Positions 1 through 11,453 are shown, numbered from the stretch's first letter. The stretch: 64,000 nucleotides of DNA from Dermacentor variabilis (GCF_050947875.1 NC_134570.1:243032584-243096583); one strand, 5' to 3'. Notes: generated from the sequence alone by a model not told the origin. Numbers and translations: made by a program.

Positions 1-238
1 CCTTGGCTGGACGAAGCACCAGCATGGAAGAAATGGGAAGCGACCTCATCTCGAGTCGAGTTCTGAGAATCCTCCGTCGCCCTCAGCGTCTCGGCTACCG
101 GACAGGGACCGAGAGTTTGCCCCCTCGAACACATGCAGCTCTCGCCAGCATCTTTTGCAAAAAATAAATGGAGTCTGTTTTCTGCCACCAACTGATGCGC
201 GCTCTTTTCACGGATGGTGCCTGACCCCGTACGTGACA
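1..238 (+). repeat. G1 5' LTR (partial)
   Basis: It aligns with 4309-4542 over its whole length, with scattered substitutions. It ends in GTACGTGACA, the counterpart of GTACGTAACA in the 3' copy. A poly(A) signal AATAAA lies at 163-168. The first ~28 bases of the LTR are outside the window. Confidence 0.88.
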
Positions 239-239
239 C

Positions 240-257
240 TGGTGATGAGGCAGGAGT
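240..257 (+). other. G1 candidate primer-binding site
   Basis: The sequence TGGTGATGAGG starts one base after the LTR end. A TGG start complements a tRNA CCA end. The tRNA partner is not assigned. Confidence 0.5.
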
Positions 258-289
258 TGCGAAGCAGGTAAGTTTTCGAAGTTAAGGCC

Positions 290-1066
290 ATGGCTACAGG
301 ACGAATGCATGGCACTGTAGAGCCTTTCTCAATTGGGAATCATGGATCCAGCGCCTCGACTTTTACTTCGTGGCGAGCAATGTCAGTGACGAAGCGAAGA
401 AGCAGGCACTTCTGCCCGCGCTTTGTGGAGCCGACATTTTCGAACACTTTGTGCGTGCTGATAGTGCCGAAGATCCCGGGAGAAGTCAACTTCAATGATT
501 TAGTGACACTTCTGACACTTCTCAGGCGGCACTTCGACACCAGGACATCAGAGCTTTACAGCCGGTACGTGTTTCAAAGACCCGACCAACGGCCGGACGA
601 GTCGATCAGCAGCTACGCTGCGGCCCTCGGAACCTTGACAGCTGACTGCAACTTCGGAGCGTTGCCTTCGGCTACAATATCGACGACGTCACCTGACACC
701 GAAACGGCCGCTTCAGCAGCGAACCCAACTATGCCGCCCCAAGATGTGATGCTCCGGGACAGGTTCGTCTGCGGTGTCTGGGACGAACATCTTCCGCAGA
801 GACTGTTCGCAGAAAAATCCTGATATTTCAACGCCCTGTGGACTTAGCCCTGTGAGCGGAAAGTGTGTCAAGGCATCAGCGAGATATCAAGGGAGTGGTA
901 AACTCGGGGGAAATTAACAGGATGTCGCAAATCAAGCCAGGAGGCAAGCAAACGTCAGCACGACATTGCTATAGATGCGACGGCTTTCATGACCTTAAAA
1001 AGTGCAAATTCAAGACAGCCTAGTGCCGTTCCTGATCCAAGGAAGGTCGCGTCGAGCGTGCCTGCA
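290..1066 (+). pseudogene. G1 gag remnant
   Basis: This is the capsid/nucleocapsid region. The capsid stretch reads in one frame up to about position 485 and then shifts frame; the continuation contains FNDLVTLL and the SELYSRY-type block seen in arthropod gypsy Gag. A zinc knuckle of form C-x2-C-x3-H-x4-C is readable at 967-1005. A second knuckle just downstream is broken by stop codons and has lost its histidine. At least one frameshift and several stops make it non-functional. Confidence 0.75.
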
Positions 1067-1170
1067 TCTCAAAGGAAAACACGGAACCACGCTCCGACAA
1101 CAAGCAGCTACAGGCACACGGTGCCAACCCACCCACCACCTGTCAGCAAATCCTGCTGCAAGCTGCACAC

Positions 1171-1348
1171 AGTGAGTGTACGTACACACTGCCCCAAGTT
1201 CCTCGTGGACTTGAGAGTGGAGGGAAAGCCAGTCCACTTTGAGGTGGACACAGGTACGGCATGCTCCCTGATAAGCAAGGACGCGGACTGCAGAATGTGG
1301 AAGAAAAACACTACGTTTTCATGCGAGCTGCTCGATTTGCGCACATAG
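1171..1348 (+). pseudogene. G1 aspartic protease remnant
   Basis: A retropepsin-like segment is open in one frame. The active-site triplet Asp-Thr-Gly is encoded at 1247-1255 in the context EVDTGTACSLIS, typical of gypsy proteases. The frame opens upstream in the nucleocapsid and stops at 1348 before the usual second half of the domain, so the protease is truncated. It sits between the zinc knuckles and the RT block, as expected. Confidence 0.75.
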
Positions 1349-1612
1349 TCAGGTAAAGAATTACACGTCCTAGGCTCCGCAAAAGTTCGTGTGAGGTTGA
1401 GATCAAAGGACTATCTGCTGCCGTTGTTGGTTATGAAGGGCACCAGGTGCAGCCCCCTAGGAAGAGGTTGGTTTTTAGCACTCCACATTCAGGTGAAGGG
1501 GATCAACCACGGAGAGCCAGCACTAGAAATTGCAGAGGTACTGGGATGACACCCAGATGTCTTCAAGGAAGACATTTGCACAGCAAAGTTTTGCAAGGCT
1601 CATCCAATTTCA

Positions 1613-2374
1613 GTGGTGCTGCAGGCGCTTATGGAACATAAGCTTGATCGTCTACATCGCCAAGGCATCCTAAAACCAATGCAGCATGCCAAATGGGCAA
1701 CCCCATTGGTACTTGTTCGGAAGACCGATAGTACACTCAGTGTCTGTGGGGACTACAGGAGTACTGTTAATGCAGCAGCGAAGAAGGCATCATACCCGCT
1801 ACCAACTACAGATGAAGTGTTTGCAAACCTACATGGTGGAACCCTCTTCTCAATGTTGAATCTTTATCAAGCACATCAACAACTGAAAGTTCATGAAGAA
1901 ACAGCAGCACTGCTCACAGTGAACACCACAAAACTACTATTCCGGGTGGAATGCCTCCCGTTCTTAATTTCCGCTGCACCAGCTATCTTCAAGTGCATGA
2001 TGGAGACAATGTTACCTGGAATTCTAGGCGTGAGTGTTTGCCTTGACATCATTGTCAACGGGAATGGTGCAAATGAGCACGCACAGCTTCTGAATCAGGT
2101 TCTATCGAGGCTAACTGAGAAAGGCCTACGCCTCATGAAAAAAAAGTGCAGGTTCGGAATTACGTCAGTTGAGTTTCTGGGACATCAAAGTGACGCCAGT
2201 GGTGCTCGCAACACCGAGAAAAAGGTTGAGGCTGTACTTCAAGCACCCAAACCGTCTGACAAGACATCCCTAAGGGCTTTTCTGAGCCTTATTTCATTTG
2301 TCAACTGCTTTTTGGAGAACAGAGCGATGGTCGTGGGGGAATTGTGTAGGCTCCTAGAAAAAAACACGCCTTGA
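1613..2374 (+). pseudogene. G1 reverse transcriptase remnant
   Basis: A 253-codon open stretch covers most of a Ty3/gypsy RT. It has the GILKPMQHAKWATPLVLV-like entry block, the CGDYRSTVN block, the LPFLIS.AP block and the FLGH block. The catalytic Y-x-D-D motif near 2038-2052 reads C-L-D-I, so the first position and the second aspartate are lost and polymerase activity is excluded. Motif A is also altered (MLNLYQAHQQ in place of KLDLxxAYQQ). The frame is otherwise long, which suggests point decay rather than shuffling. Confidence 0.85.
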
Positions 2375-2942
2375 AAGTGCAAGAGCAAGCATCAAGCCAC
2401 TTTTGAGACACTTAAGGAGGTGATCCGTACATCTACAGTGCTCGCCCACTGCGACGAGATGAAGCCCCTTCTTTGCCCGTAGACGCATCGCCATACGGCG
2501 TGTTGGTGCCGTCCTCGCTCAGGAAGGTGCTATTTGCAGAGAGGCGCCCATTGCATTCCGTTCATGAACACTCGGAAGCACCGAAAAGAACTACTCCCAG
2601 CTCAACAAAGAAAGCGTAGCAGTAATCTACAGCAGTCATTTTCATAAGTACATAGCTGGCCGGCATGTGACCATAATAACAGATCACTAGCTACTGATTG
2701 GAATCATGAGTGAAGCAAAGCAAGTACCCCAGGTCCTTTCATCAAGGATGACGCAATGGTACTTTAAACTAGCAACGTACGATTACAAGTTGGTGTACAG
2801 GCCTGGCCTGCTGCACCAAAATGCGGACACTCTAAGCGGACTTCCACTACTGGCACAAGTTGATGAGCCTTATCCCCCGGGGGATGTGCTCATGTTGGCT
2901 ACCATGCCCAGCTTCGAGCTTTCACTGCGTCAACTAGCATGA
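2375..2942 (+). pseudogene. G1 RNase H and connection region remnant
   Basis: It continues directly from the RT stop at 2374. Short frames recall the gypsy RNase H order: a DASPYG-like stretch near 2485-2505, then a block around an NYSQL-like stretch, then a clear C-terminal piece with YDYKLVYRPG and the histidine-asparagine-alanine-aspartate block before integrase. Frameshifts and stops occur at about 2480, 2570 and 2690. Confidence 0.65.
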
Positions 2943-3770
2943 ATGACTCGAGAGGACTCGGTTTTGTCCCAAGTGCTGGAGGCCGTCTCAAACGGTGAAG
3001 TTCATAAACTGCCAAAAGAACAATTTTCATCGTGCCAGAAACTGGAGATGGAGCTTTCAGCGCAGGAAGGGCGCCTTGTTAGAGGCTCCCGGATGGTAAC
3101 TCCAACAAAGGTGAGAAATTACCTTCTTAAACTCGCACCTGCAAACCACCACATAATTGTGGCCATGAAAGCATGCGCACGAAGGTACTTTTGGTGGCCA
3201 GGCATTGCCGCAGATATTGAACAGCTCGCTAGAAACTATGCAACCTGTTGTCAACACCAAAGGGCACCAGCCAGGGCACCAGTGCCCAAATGGTAACGCA
3301 CAAGAACGCCTTGGGATGCAGACTTCGTTGGTCCTGTAGAAAGCAGAATGCTGCTAATTCTTGTGAACGCATACAGCAAATGGTTGGAAGTGTGCTCCAT
3401 GTGCAATACACAGTCTGCCACATTGATTGAGGAACTCCGGAACCTTTTCGCAGCTTTTGGGCTCCCCAAAAAGCTTGTGACTGATAATGGACCAGGCTTC
3501 ATTTCAGTAGAAGTTGAGACCTTCCTAAGGAAAAATGGGGTGACCCATGTAACAAGCGCACTGTATCATCCTACAACGAATGGCCAAGCAGAAAGGATGG
3601 TTTTTGAAACAAAACGAGCATGAGCCGAAAACAAGGACGGCACATTCGCGTGTAGGCTGGCCCAGTTTTTGCTAATTCAACACACCATCTGCAAATCAAC
3701 GGGCGAAATGCAAGCTCTTCTTGTGCTCAGGCGTGAGCTGCATACAGCTCTCACATGCATCCAGCCCTAA
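2943..3770 (+). pseudogene. G1 integrase remnant
   Basis: The N-terminal HHCC zinc region is in 3120-3260, with RRYFWWPGI and C-x2-C and one histidine position degraded. A frameshift near 3290 precedes the catalytic core at 3348-3623, which retains the TDNGPGF aspartate block and the HPTTNGQAERM glutamate block. Beyond 3624 the frame breaks again, but a recognisable tail (GEMQALLVLRR) continues to about 3770. The DDE residues of the core are still present even though the gene is not translatable. Confidence 0.8.
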
Positions 3771-3860
3771 GCAAAAGCAAACAAAATCCATACCAACTGC
3801 AACAGGGACACAATGTCTAGAGTAGTCGCTGTCGGACAAGCTGCTTTCTTTCGAAACTTC

Positions 3861-3909
3861 GGAGGGAACCCGATCTGAACGGAGGGAACCCGATCTGAAC
3901 GAAGGGAAC
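3861..3909 (+). repeat. 20-bp direct repeat in G1 3' untranslated region
   Basis: Two exact 20-base units abut each other (3861-3880 and 3881-3900), followed by a partial third unit. The unit starts GGAGGGAACC. It lies between integrase and the 3' LTR. Confidence 0.9.
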
Positions 3910-4265
3910 GGTTTTGGAAAAGCTAGGCCACAGATCGTGGCTCATTAAAGGCCCTAACAGGTTAGTGCGATGACAGTGTGAGCACATCAAGCCCGGCGCT
4001 TTGAGACACTCCACAGAAGATTCGGCGACAGAGGATAAGGGCTGTATGCTAACTGCGAGCAGTGTCCCGCTCCCATTTATTCTTGGGATAAAAGCAGATA
4101 ACTCCACGTCGTCAGAGGCCACTCTCTGAAGAACGCTGGAGCCTTCGCAATCATCGGTGACCAAACCGAAGATTGGCATTGCCCCTGAGACCGTGCCAAA
4201 CACGACTGCAGAGTCATGCCCGCAGCGGGAACGACGGCCTCCGGATCACTACGGCGACTCCATCT

Positions 4266-4280
4266 GAGAAGGGAGGAAAG
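4266..4280 (+). other. G1 polypurine tract
   Basis: A 15-base all-purine run, GAGAAGGGAGGAAAG, ends exactly at the 3' LTR start TGTTGTGTAC. This is the expected plus-strand primer site. Confidence 0.8.
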
Positions 4281-4542
4281 TGTTGTGTACAAGTGATGCT
4301 CCACCGCTCCTCGGCTGGACAAAGCACCAGTGTGGACAAAACAGGAAGCGACCCCACCGCTAGTTGAGTTCCAAGAATTCTCCATCACCCCGAGCGTCTC
4401 AGCCACTGGACATAGACCGAGAGTTTGCTCCCTCAAACATATGCGGCTCTCATCTGCGTCTCTTGTAGAAAATAAACTCCGTTTTCTGCTACCAACCAAT
4501 GTGCATTCCTTTCACGGATGGGGCCAGACCCTGTACGTAACA
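4281..4542 (+). repeat. G1 3' LTR
   Basis: This 262-bp LTR has near-inverted ends TGTTGTGTAC and GTACGTAACA. It carries AATAAA at 4471-4476. It is the complete counterpart of the truncated left copy. Confidence 0.88.
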
Positions 4543-6199
4543 GCTTGCAAGAACGCACATACATGAACACACAGGTGTATCTAAGCCAATGAGCAAGGGA
4601 TCTGTCGCAGCAATATCATAGCACGCTGAAGCGCCGCAGCATATCTATTAACATACTCCTATACAGATGGTCCTATTATCACGGAATACAGCTGTGTTGA
4701 TTGACCAGTCACTTCATCACTGAGCACGCGTGTGAATCAACAATGGCTTGTTGATTTAGTTGCACTTTGCTGCTGAGGTCTCTTTAGTAGCTGCCAAGTT
4801 AATAGTGAGCCTACAAATGATTATGTGATGTAAAAAGGCGTCGCACTTCGGAACAATGATGTAACACCGAACGAACGTACAGGAGCGCTGTGCGACACAC
4901 ACAGAGCTAGTATTTGTTCATCCTATGTTACGTCATTGTTTCAAAGTGCACTGCCATATTAAGTCACGACTAACCAACTAGCCCACCAGCACGTCTTGAG
5001 CAATTGATTACAATTATGACAGACATAAAAGGGATATGTACATATCTTAGTTACTTGTTCAGCAGAGATGCTTGTCAGATATGATTTCAAGAGAAGAATG
5101 TTTGCTTGAAAACAAATATTAGTTCATATTGCTGAAAAGACACCCCATATAGGTGTGAATTTACGTAATGTTTCCGTTTCTTGTTGGTGCTAAAGATGTC
5201 CCTGCAAATAGAAGTAGTGTTATGTAATTCATGCCTTAAGAGATGACAGAGGTTTACGGGGACACACAAGGCAGCAATGCCCATGCATAAAGGCTTGGGT
5301 GGCCAATCTGCTGCCCCTTCACTCTTTATCCATTCCTCTATCAGCATTTAAACAATGTACAGCCTGTGGTCAAAGTGAATGCAGGAATGCTTACTCTCTC
5401 TGCAATGGCGACAATCAAGGATGATTGCCTTAAGACCGTTCGCTGCTGTCAACATCATTTATGCATGCATTCTCTTTTTATTCTTTTCCCTAGATAACAA
5501 AGAAGCTTGCACAGTCAGTGAGCTATAGCAAAGTAATTTTATTTGATTGCATTGGGCATGGCTCAAATGTCATTCATGTAGTGACAACCTAGCTAGCTAA
5601 TGCACAGCCACAATAAAAAGAAAGAGAAGTGTGTAGGCTAACAAACAGGTGCACAGTACCTGTATTTTATCTCAAAGCAAACCAAAATTATCAAGCGACT
5701 ATAGAGATCTAGACTAAGGGGACGCAATTGTTGAGGCGCCCTAGTACTTGGGGCCTCAACGATTGCATCCTTCTCATCTAAAACTCTCTAATAAGCTTTG
5801 CAATGAGTGCAGTGATCTTGCATGCAAAATGGTTGATATAGTAAGTCGTTTTATATTTGCCTTTCTTAATCAGTAACAGCTTAAACAGGTATATGACAAT
5901 GGAATGAAATGCTGGCTCATATGGTGCACAAGACACAAGTAGGGGAGAACATTTGCCATGCCTGCTGTAACACCAGTTCCTACATGCAGTAGCTTTTAGG
6001 CAATGAATGCATGTTCATTGTGTCAGTGCAACTTGCACCTACCTCTAATGAAAGCACAGAATGTCTGCATTGTAGACGTTAGTTCATTAGCGCCGTGTGC
6101 GGGGCAGCACAAGAAAGTAAGGGAATTTTTATTCCATTCTTTATTTTCATGACCAACAGACAGTTTCTTGGGTGGAGTTTTGCGACAAATTCATAATAT
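4543..6199. other. No gene seen; presumed intronic or intergenic sequence
   Basis: I find no coding signal or recognisable element. The only structure noted is an imperfect hairpin: arms 5720-5737 and 5753-5770 (18 bases, two mismatches, 15-base loop), with weaker pairing extending outward on both sides. Confidence 0.5.
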
Positions 6200-6236
6200 T
6201 GTTACGTGTGGAAAGACACAGATGAAAGAGGCTATA

Positions 6237-7382
6237 CAGTGAAACCTTGTTAAACCGTAGTTGGCCGGAGCTCGGGAAAGGTACGTACTAAACGGTAGTA
6301 CTGTTTAACCGAATAGCATGAGATCGCCCACTTACCTGTCGAAAACGGAACTCAGAGAGAGTGCGATGAAAGGGGAAAAAACATGCAGTATTTATTCGCT
6401 TCGCGCGACAAAAGCGTTATTTTCATTTGATGCCGCGGCGGCCTAGCACGCCGACGACAGCGGCCTCAAACTTACTGAAGCTGCGTGCCAGCTTTTCAGC
6501 CAGCCCCCTCTTCTCGGCAAACACTCGCATGGCAGATTCCTCGTTGGCGTTACGTATTCACCGTGCACGTGCGCAGTAGTGCTGCAGAAGTCCCGGGGGC
6601 GCCTTTTTCATTACGGGTGCCGGAGTTTGGAATAATTTTCATTTGGAATAGAGTTACGTTATCGCGCCCCTATTGTCGTCGCGACGATTGCATTCATGAG
6701 GCTGACGCAACACGCAGCTTATGCCACTGTCGGGCCTGAATCGCCCGTGCTATCGCTTTCCGTGTCGTCCTCGTCACTGTCGCTAGTCGACACTTCGGCA
6801 ACAACAGAGGCAACGATGGTGAAAAGTCGAACCTCGTAGCCGACATATCTTCGCGGTCGCAGCAGCACTGCCGAGCAACTTCTTCGCATTCCAAATGCCA
6901 CACACTGTAGTCAACAGCAGATCCCTGTTGCGTGTCAGCGCCGACTTCTTCGTGTCACGTTCGATAGCACGGACAATGTCTAATTTTTCTTCTATGCTGA
7001 GCACCCGGCGTCTTTTTTATCCAAGCTTCGGAACGACGCGAGTCCTTGCTTGCACGACGCCATAACGCTCTCTGGCACCGCGTCGAAATGATGTTGATGT
7101 TGATGTGGCTTCACGCGCAAACGCACAGGGCGCTTGGAGGCCGTTCCGGTCTCTGAGGCGTGTTGTTCTGCCAGGCCGCCCGATGGAGACGGCGCAGCGC
7201 CGTGTTTGCGTGACGAAAAGTTCAAACGCTACGTTTTAACCGATGCGTACGCAGTAAGCTGGTACGGTTTATGCGGGTACGAAACACATTATGTTCAATG
7301 GCCGCTGAGTCGGGGACTTGACTTTACTACTTTTAAAACGAAACTACTGTTTAAGCGGGTACGGTTTAACGAGGTTTTACTG
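6237..7382 (-). mobile_element. P1: internally deleted Tigger/pogo element
   Basis: The terminal inverted repeats start CAGTGAAACCTTGTTAAACC on the left and CAGTAAAACCTCGTTAAACC on the right. The target TA is duplicated (6235-6236 and 7383-7384). Removing the element and one TA recreates the LTR sequence seen intact at 17572-17734 apart from one base. Only transposase ends remain. Confidence 0.88.
6783..7004 (-). pseudogene. P1 transposase N-terminal helix-turn-helix remnant
   Basis: The minus-strand frame begins MLSIEEKLDIVRAIERDTKK, the pattern of the CENP-B/pogo N-terminal DNA-binding domain. After ~55 residues the sequence jumps into a different frame rich in Asp, Glu and Ser (about 6719-6800), which resembles a pogo transposase C-terminus. 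The whole DDE catalytic core is missing, so this is an internal-deletion derivative that could move only in trans. Confidence 0.7.
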
Positions 7383-7534
7383 TATAAAGGCTATTTACAC
7401 TGGAGCCAGACCGCCAGGCCGACACTCGCTCGCGCCAAGGGCCCAGACTCACTTCATCGTCGTTCTCGCAGTGGCTCTTCCTGGAGCATTGCTCGATGAT
7501 ATCGTAATACTACTCCCCGGCGGCAAAAGCGCTG

Positions 7535-8660
7535 TCATGGTGCTGTTAAATATCCAAGGCGCATGGGGAGTTGTGGGGTTTGAGGTCGGGCGACGTGGAC
7601 AATGTCACTGGTTGTCACAGCGGAGGACGTAGTGGGCGTGGCTAGAACGATTTCGTAGGTGACATCGGTCACTTGGCGAAGCACGCGATATGGGCCTGTG
7701 TAGCAGGAAAGCAGTTTTTCACAAAGGCCCACTTTCGCTATGGTGACCAAGGCAACACGAGGGTGCCGGGCAAAAAATGGACATCACGGTGATGGAGGTC
7801 GTAGCGTTACTTTTGTTTGCCTTGAGAGACTTGTAGACGAGCGCGCACAAGTTGGCGAGCATGGTCAGCTCAGCATGGGCGATAGCATCACCGGAATAAG
7901 CGCTAGTTGAAGCTTTGGTGGATGGAAGCAGTGTCCAGTGGTAGCGTCGGTTCACGGCCATGCAAGAGGTAAAAAGGCAAAAAGTCAGCAGTTTCGAGAT
8001 GGGAAGAGTTGTACGCAAAGGTAATGTAAGGTAGCGCTTGGTCCCAGTCACAGTGGTCGCCTGAAACGTATTTGGATAGCATGTCTGTAAGGGTGCAGTT
8101 CAAACGCTCAGTGAGGCCATTCGTTTGGGGGTGGTAGGAGGTGGTAAAATTATGCTGTATTGAGCAGGCATGCATGATGTCGTCAATGACTTTGGCTAAG
8201 AACGTACGGCCACGGTCTGTTAGCAATTGACGAGGAGCACCATGAATCAAAATATCATGCAGGAGGAAGTCTGCAACATCAGTTTCGCTACTGGTCGAAA
8301 GAGCGCGGGTTACGGCGTAGCGGGTTGCGTAGTCCCCCGCGACTGCAACCCACTTGTTTCCTGATGTAGATTCCGGAAATGGGCCGAGAAGGTCTAAGCT
8401 GACACGATGAAAGGGCTGGGCAGAGGTGTCGAGCGGCCGCAGGTTACCAGCGGAGAGCTGGGAAGGCTTCTTGCGTCGTTGGCAAAGTACACAAGCGGCG
8501 ACGTAACGTCGTACGGAACGGGCAAGGCCTTGCCAGAAAAAATGGCGACGTACATGGTCATAGGTTCGAGATACGTCAAGGTGTCCTGCCGTTGGTGCAT
8601 CGTGAAGCTCTTCTAGAACGATTGAGCAGACGTGTTTAGGTATGCCAAGTAGGAACTCAG
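7535..8660 (-). pseudogene. G2 integrase remnant
   Basis: On the minus strand the order is a zinc region near 8480-8640, then a catalytic core in the open stretch 7903-8250 with LLTDRGRTF and HPQTNGLTERL (DDE aspartate and glutamate blocks), then a C-terminal tail with SCYTGPYRVLRQVT at 7535-7750, the GPY-type end of gypsy integrases. Frameshifts separate the pieces. It is closely similar in wording to the G4 integrase. Confidence 0.8.
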
Positions 8661-9124
8661 AGCCGTCCAGATGAAGATTACGATGCTACAGTGTACCGTC
8701 GTGGAGGATGAAGAGGCATAGAGTGGCATCAGCCGGAGAGTGTTCAAAACAGTCAATGAGTGCTCTGATGTAGGCGTCATGACGTTGCTCGTTGGCGAAA
8801 TGAAGCAGCTGCGACACAGAGAATATGCAAGCAGCACTGGTAATATTGGAGGAGTCAGAGTCGTCAACAGGGTAACGCGACAAGCTGTCAACGTCTTGGT
8901 GCAGGCGACCAGACTTGTAGACCACGGAATATGAAAATTCTTGTAGCCTCAAAGCCCATCAACCAAGCCGGCCTGTAGGATCTTTTAGCGATGAGAGCCA
9001 GCAGAGAGCATGATGGTCAGTGACTACGGAAAAAGGGCGACCGTAAAGGTAAGGACGGAACTTTGCAACCACCCAGACTACAGCAAGGCATTCTCGTTCT
9101 GTAATGGAATAGTTGCACTCCGAT

Positions 9125-9232
9125 TGGAGGTCCCATTACAGTCTTTGACCTTGCGACCTCCTCCTGTATATTACTGCCTTGTACTATATCTTGTCTATTA
9201 ATAATAAAACCTCATTCAACATAAAAAAAAAA
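9125..9232 (+). mobile_element. 5'-truncated LINE 3' tail
   Basis: About 108 bases contain AATAAAA followed by a ten-base A run at the right end, and interrupt the G2 RNase H frame. A short GAT is repeated at both edges (9122-9124 and 9233-9235). Removing the insert joins two parts of the RNase H reading frame. The family is not identifiable from so short a piece. Confidence 0.65.
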
Positions 9233-9977
9233 GATGGTGTGAGGAGGCGGCTCGCATAAGCTGTTGGCGCGATCCTGGCCATGCTGACGCTAGGCTAAGA
9301 TGGCACCTACGCCATGACTGCTGGCATCTGTACGCAATTCTGTAGGGGCGTCAGGGTCGAAGTGGGCGAGAATGGGTGGTGAGGAGAGAAGAGTGACGAG
9401 ACGAGAGAAGGCGGCGGCTTCTGCAGTACCCCATGAGAATTGTACGCCTTTCTTCAAAAGATTAGTGAGGGGTGTAGCAATTGCCGCAAAATCTTGAAGA
9501 AAACGATGAAAGTACGAGCATAGCCCTACAAAACTTCGAACGTCTGCGGCTGTCTTCGGAACCGGAAAGTCTCGGACAGCGCGAGCTTTGTCGGGATCAG
9601 GCTGTACTCCGGAAGCGTCAGCGTGGCGGCCCAGAACAGTAATTTGGCGGCGGCCGAAACGACATTTGGACGAGTTAAGTTGCAGCTTCGCCTTTCGAAA
9701 TACATCAAGTGTAGCTGTTAGACGCTCAAGGTGAGTGTCGAACGTGGGCGAAAAGACGATGACGGTTGTCGAGGTAGCGGAGACATAAGGACCATTTGAA
9801 ACGTCGGAGCAAGGAGTCCATCATACGCTCAAAGGTGGCAGGGGCATTGCATAATCCAAATGGCATTACTTTAAATTGGTACAGGCCATCAGGTGTGATG
9901 AACGCGGTTTTTTCTCTGTCCTTATCGTCAACAGCAATCTGCCAGTATCCAGAACGAAGATCAATAGAAGAGAAATG

Positions 9978-11047
9978 CAGTCAACGACTGAATTTCGGAC
10001 GCCCAAATTTTCGGACATGCCTGATGTTTCGGACGTCTTCGCGGCACCGCCATGAGCCCCATAGAATCAATGCATAAGGACATCTGAAGTTTCGGACGCT
10101 CGAACACCCTGCCGTCCAATTTTCCGGACTTTCTGACACTACAGAAGGTGCTTTGGCTCCTTGTGCCACGCCCTTGCGAAGGAAATCGACTTGCAGCCTA
10201 AGCATATCACCGCTTTGAACCACAACTAGCCGAATCTAGCCGTCACACACACCGATTTGGTCTGGCCATGCTGGCTATGTTTATCACCGCACTTCCGCCT
10301 CCGGCGGAGTTTCCGGAGTGGTGCCATCTCGTTTGTTTGTGCAGGCCACGTTTTGGCTAGCGTGGTGTGTGGTTTGGCTGTTGTGTCAAGTGTGCTCTGC
10401 GACGGTAGGCCTAGGTGCTTCGACGCTCGTGAGCGAACTCCACTGTTCGCAACTTGAGGATTTCGCTTGCCTTCGATGGCCCCCACTCCGTCTTCGTCGT
10501 CCTCGCCGATGGCATCGAAGCGCGGAAAGCAGTACCGTCGCTTAGTACCGGCACAGAACTGACTGACGAGGAAATAGTTCTTCAGGTTATGGGGGATTCA
10601 GAAGACTCCGATGTTGAAAATGAGGAGCCAATGCCTGTGCTGCCTACAAGCGCCGAGTTGACGCGAGCACTGTTGGCTCTTTCATCGGTGTGCAGTGCTG
10701 ACATGACCCTTGCTCAGATCGAGCTGAATATGATCGCATGCAACCGGAACGCTGTCCAAACAACAATCAACAAGCTCTTCAAGTCACTGCAGCAATAACA
10801 TCGGCTGCCCGACGATGCACATGTACATAATAAACAGTCAGCCGGCTGCATACAGTTTTTGAACGCCTCTTTTTATAGTCACTTCACTGATGCTTTGGCA
10901 GGGTTTCGGAAGCCTGGTACTTCGCCCTTTACCTCTAGATCCGAGAAAAAAAGTGCATTTTTTTGCATGCATTCATTTTTTCGGACTGCCTGAATTTTTT
11001 GACGTTTTTACGTTCCCTAGAGGGTCCAAAAAATCGGTCGTTGACTG
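9978..11047 (+). mobile_element. P2: internally deleted Tigger/pogo element
   Basis: The terminal inverted repeats CAGTCAACGACTGAATTT and CAGTCAACGACCGATTTT enclose 1070 bp. The right flank is TA and the left flank is TG, best explained as a mutated TA duplication. Removing the element with one TA rejoins the G2 RT frame across motif A. Confidence 0.82.
10478..10798 (+). pseudogene. P2 transposase end fusion
   Basis: The N-terminal start (MAPTPSSSSSPMASKRGKQY, typical in style of a Tigger start) begins at 10478 and runs out at a stop near 10560. In another frame a C-terminal-looking acidic tail (ELTDEEIVLQVM, then a Leu/Ser-rich end) continues to 10798. The DNA-binding and DDE domains between them are gone. 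The deletion junction lies near 10540-10560. The C-terminal assignment rests on general resemblance to Tigger tails. Confidence 0.5.
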
Positions 11048-11453
11048 TAGCTGGAACCGCGGAGGCAGTCAGGGGCGTCGTCTATACGTGGGAGAGGGTA
11101 GACATCCTTCTTAGTAATTTTGTTCAGATGACGGTAGTCTACACAGAAGCGCCACGTGCCATCCTTCTTCTTAACCAACACTACAGGTGACGCCCAGGGA
11201 CTCGAAGAAGGCTCAATGATGTTTTTGTCTAGCATTTTGTTCACTTCACTTTGAATTACTCGGCGTTCCGACGCAGAAACTCAATACGGTCGTTGGTGAA
11301 TAGGAGTAGCATCGCCAGTAAGAATCCGATGCTTGACCGCGAGCGTCTGGCCTAAAGGGTGATCGTCGAAGTCGAAAATATCTCTGTAGGACTATAATAC
11401 ATGCTAAAGGTCTTCAGCCTGTGCAGAAGACGGGTCCGTCGCAACCATTTTCT

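Larger units (their letters stand above)
1..4542 (+). mobile_element. Ty3/gypsy LTR retrotransposon G1 (degenerate, 5' end cut by window)
   Basis: The order is LTR, primer site, gag with zinc knuckles, aspartic protease, reverse transcriptase, RNase H, integrase, polypurine tract, LTR, which is the Ty3/gypsy order. No envelope frame is visible. The two LTR copies align across 1-238 and 4309-4542. About 28 bases of the 5' LTR lie left of the window, so its left target duplication cannot be read. Every coding block carries frameshifts, stops or lost catalytic residues, so this is an old dead copy. Confidence 0.9.
6200..7509 (-). repeat. G2 3' LTR, split by pogo element P1
   Basis: The LTR is 6200-6236 plus 7385-7509 (about 162 bp). 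It matches the intact 163-bp copy at 17572-17734, which serves as the empty-site reference for the P1 insertion. A G-rich polypurine tract lies just inside it at 7510-7524 on the minus strand. Confidence 0.88.
8661..11244 (-). pseudogene. G2 reverse transcriptase-RNase H remnant, twice interrupted
   Basis: The RT entry block [18 protein letters not shown] lies at about 11150-11200. The frame then runs into P2 (9978-11047) and resumes with the motif A block SSIDLRSGYWQ just below 9978. Near 9760 the Y-L-D-D motif reads Y-L-D-N and is followed by an extra base, so both catalysis and frame are lost. RNase H continues to about 9240, is split by a LINE tail (9125-9232), and resumes with the [12 protein letters not shown] block. 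The connection YKSGRLHQDVDSLSRYP is at 8880-8920. Confidence 0.8.

Noticed and set aside
3624..4280. Envelope gene in G1 that would make it an errantivirus-like element
   Set aside because: No frame with a signal peptide or membrane segment lies between integrase and the 3' LTR. The same holds for the other gypsy copies.
3817..4499. Minus-strand ORFs over the G1 3' region and LTR
   Set aside because: No domain is seen, and they overlap the polypurine tract and LTR of an element read on the plus strand.
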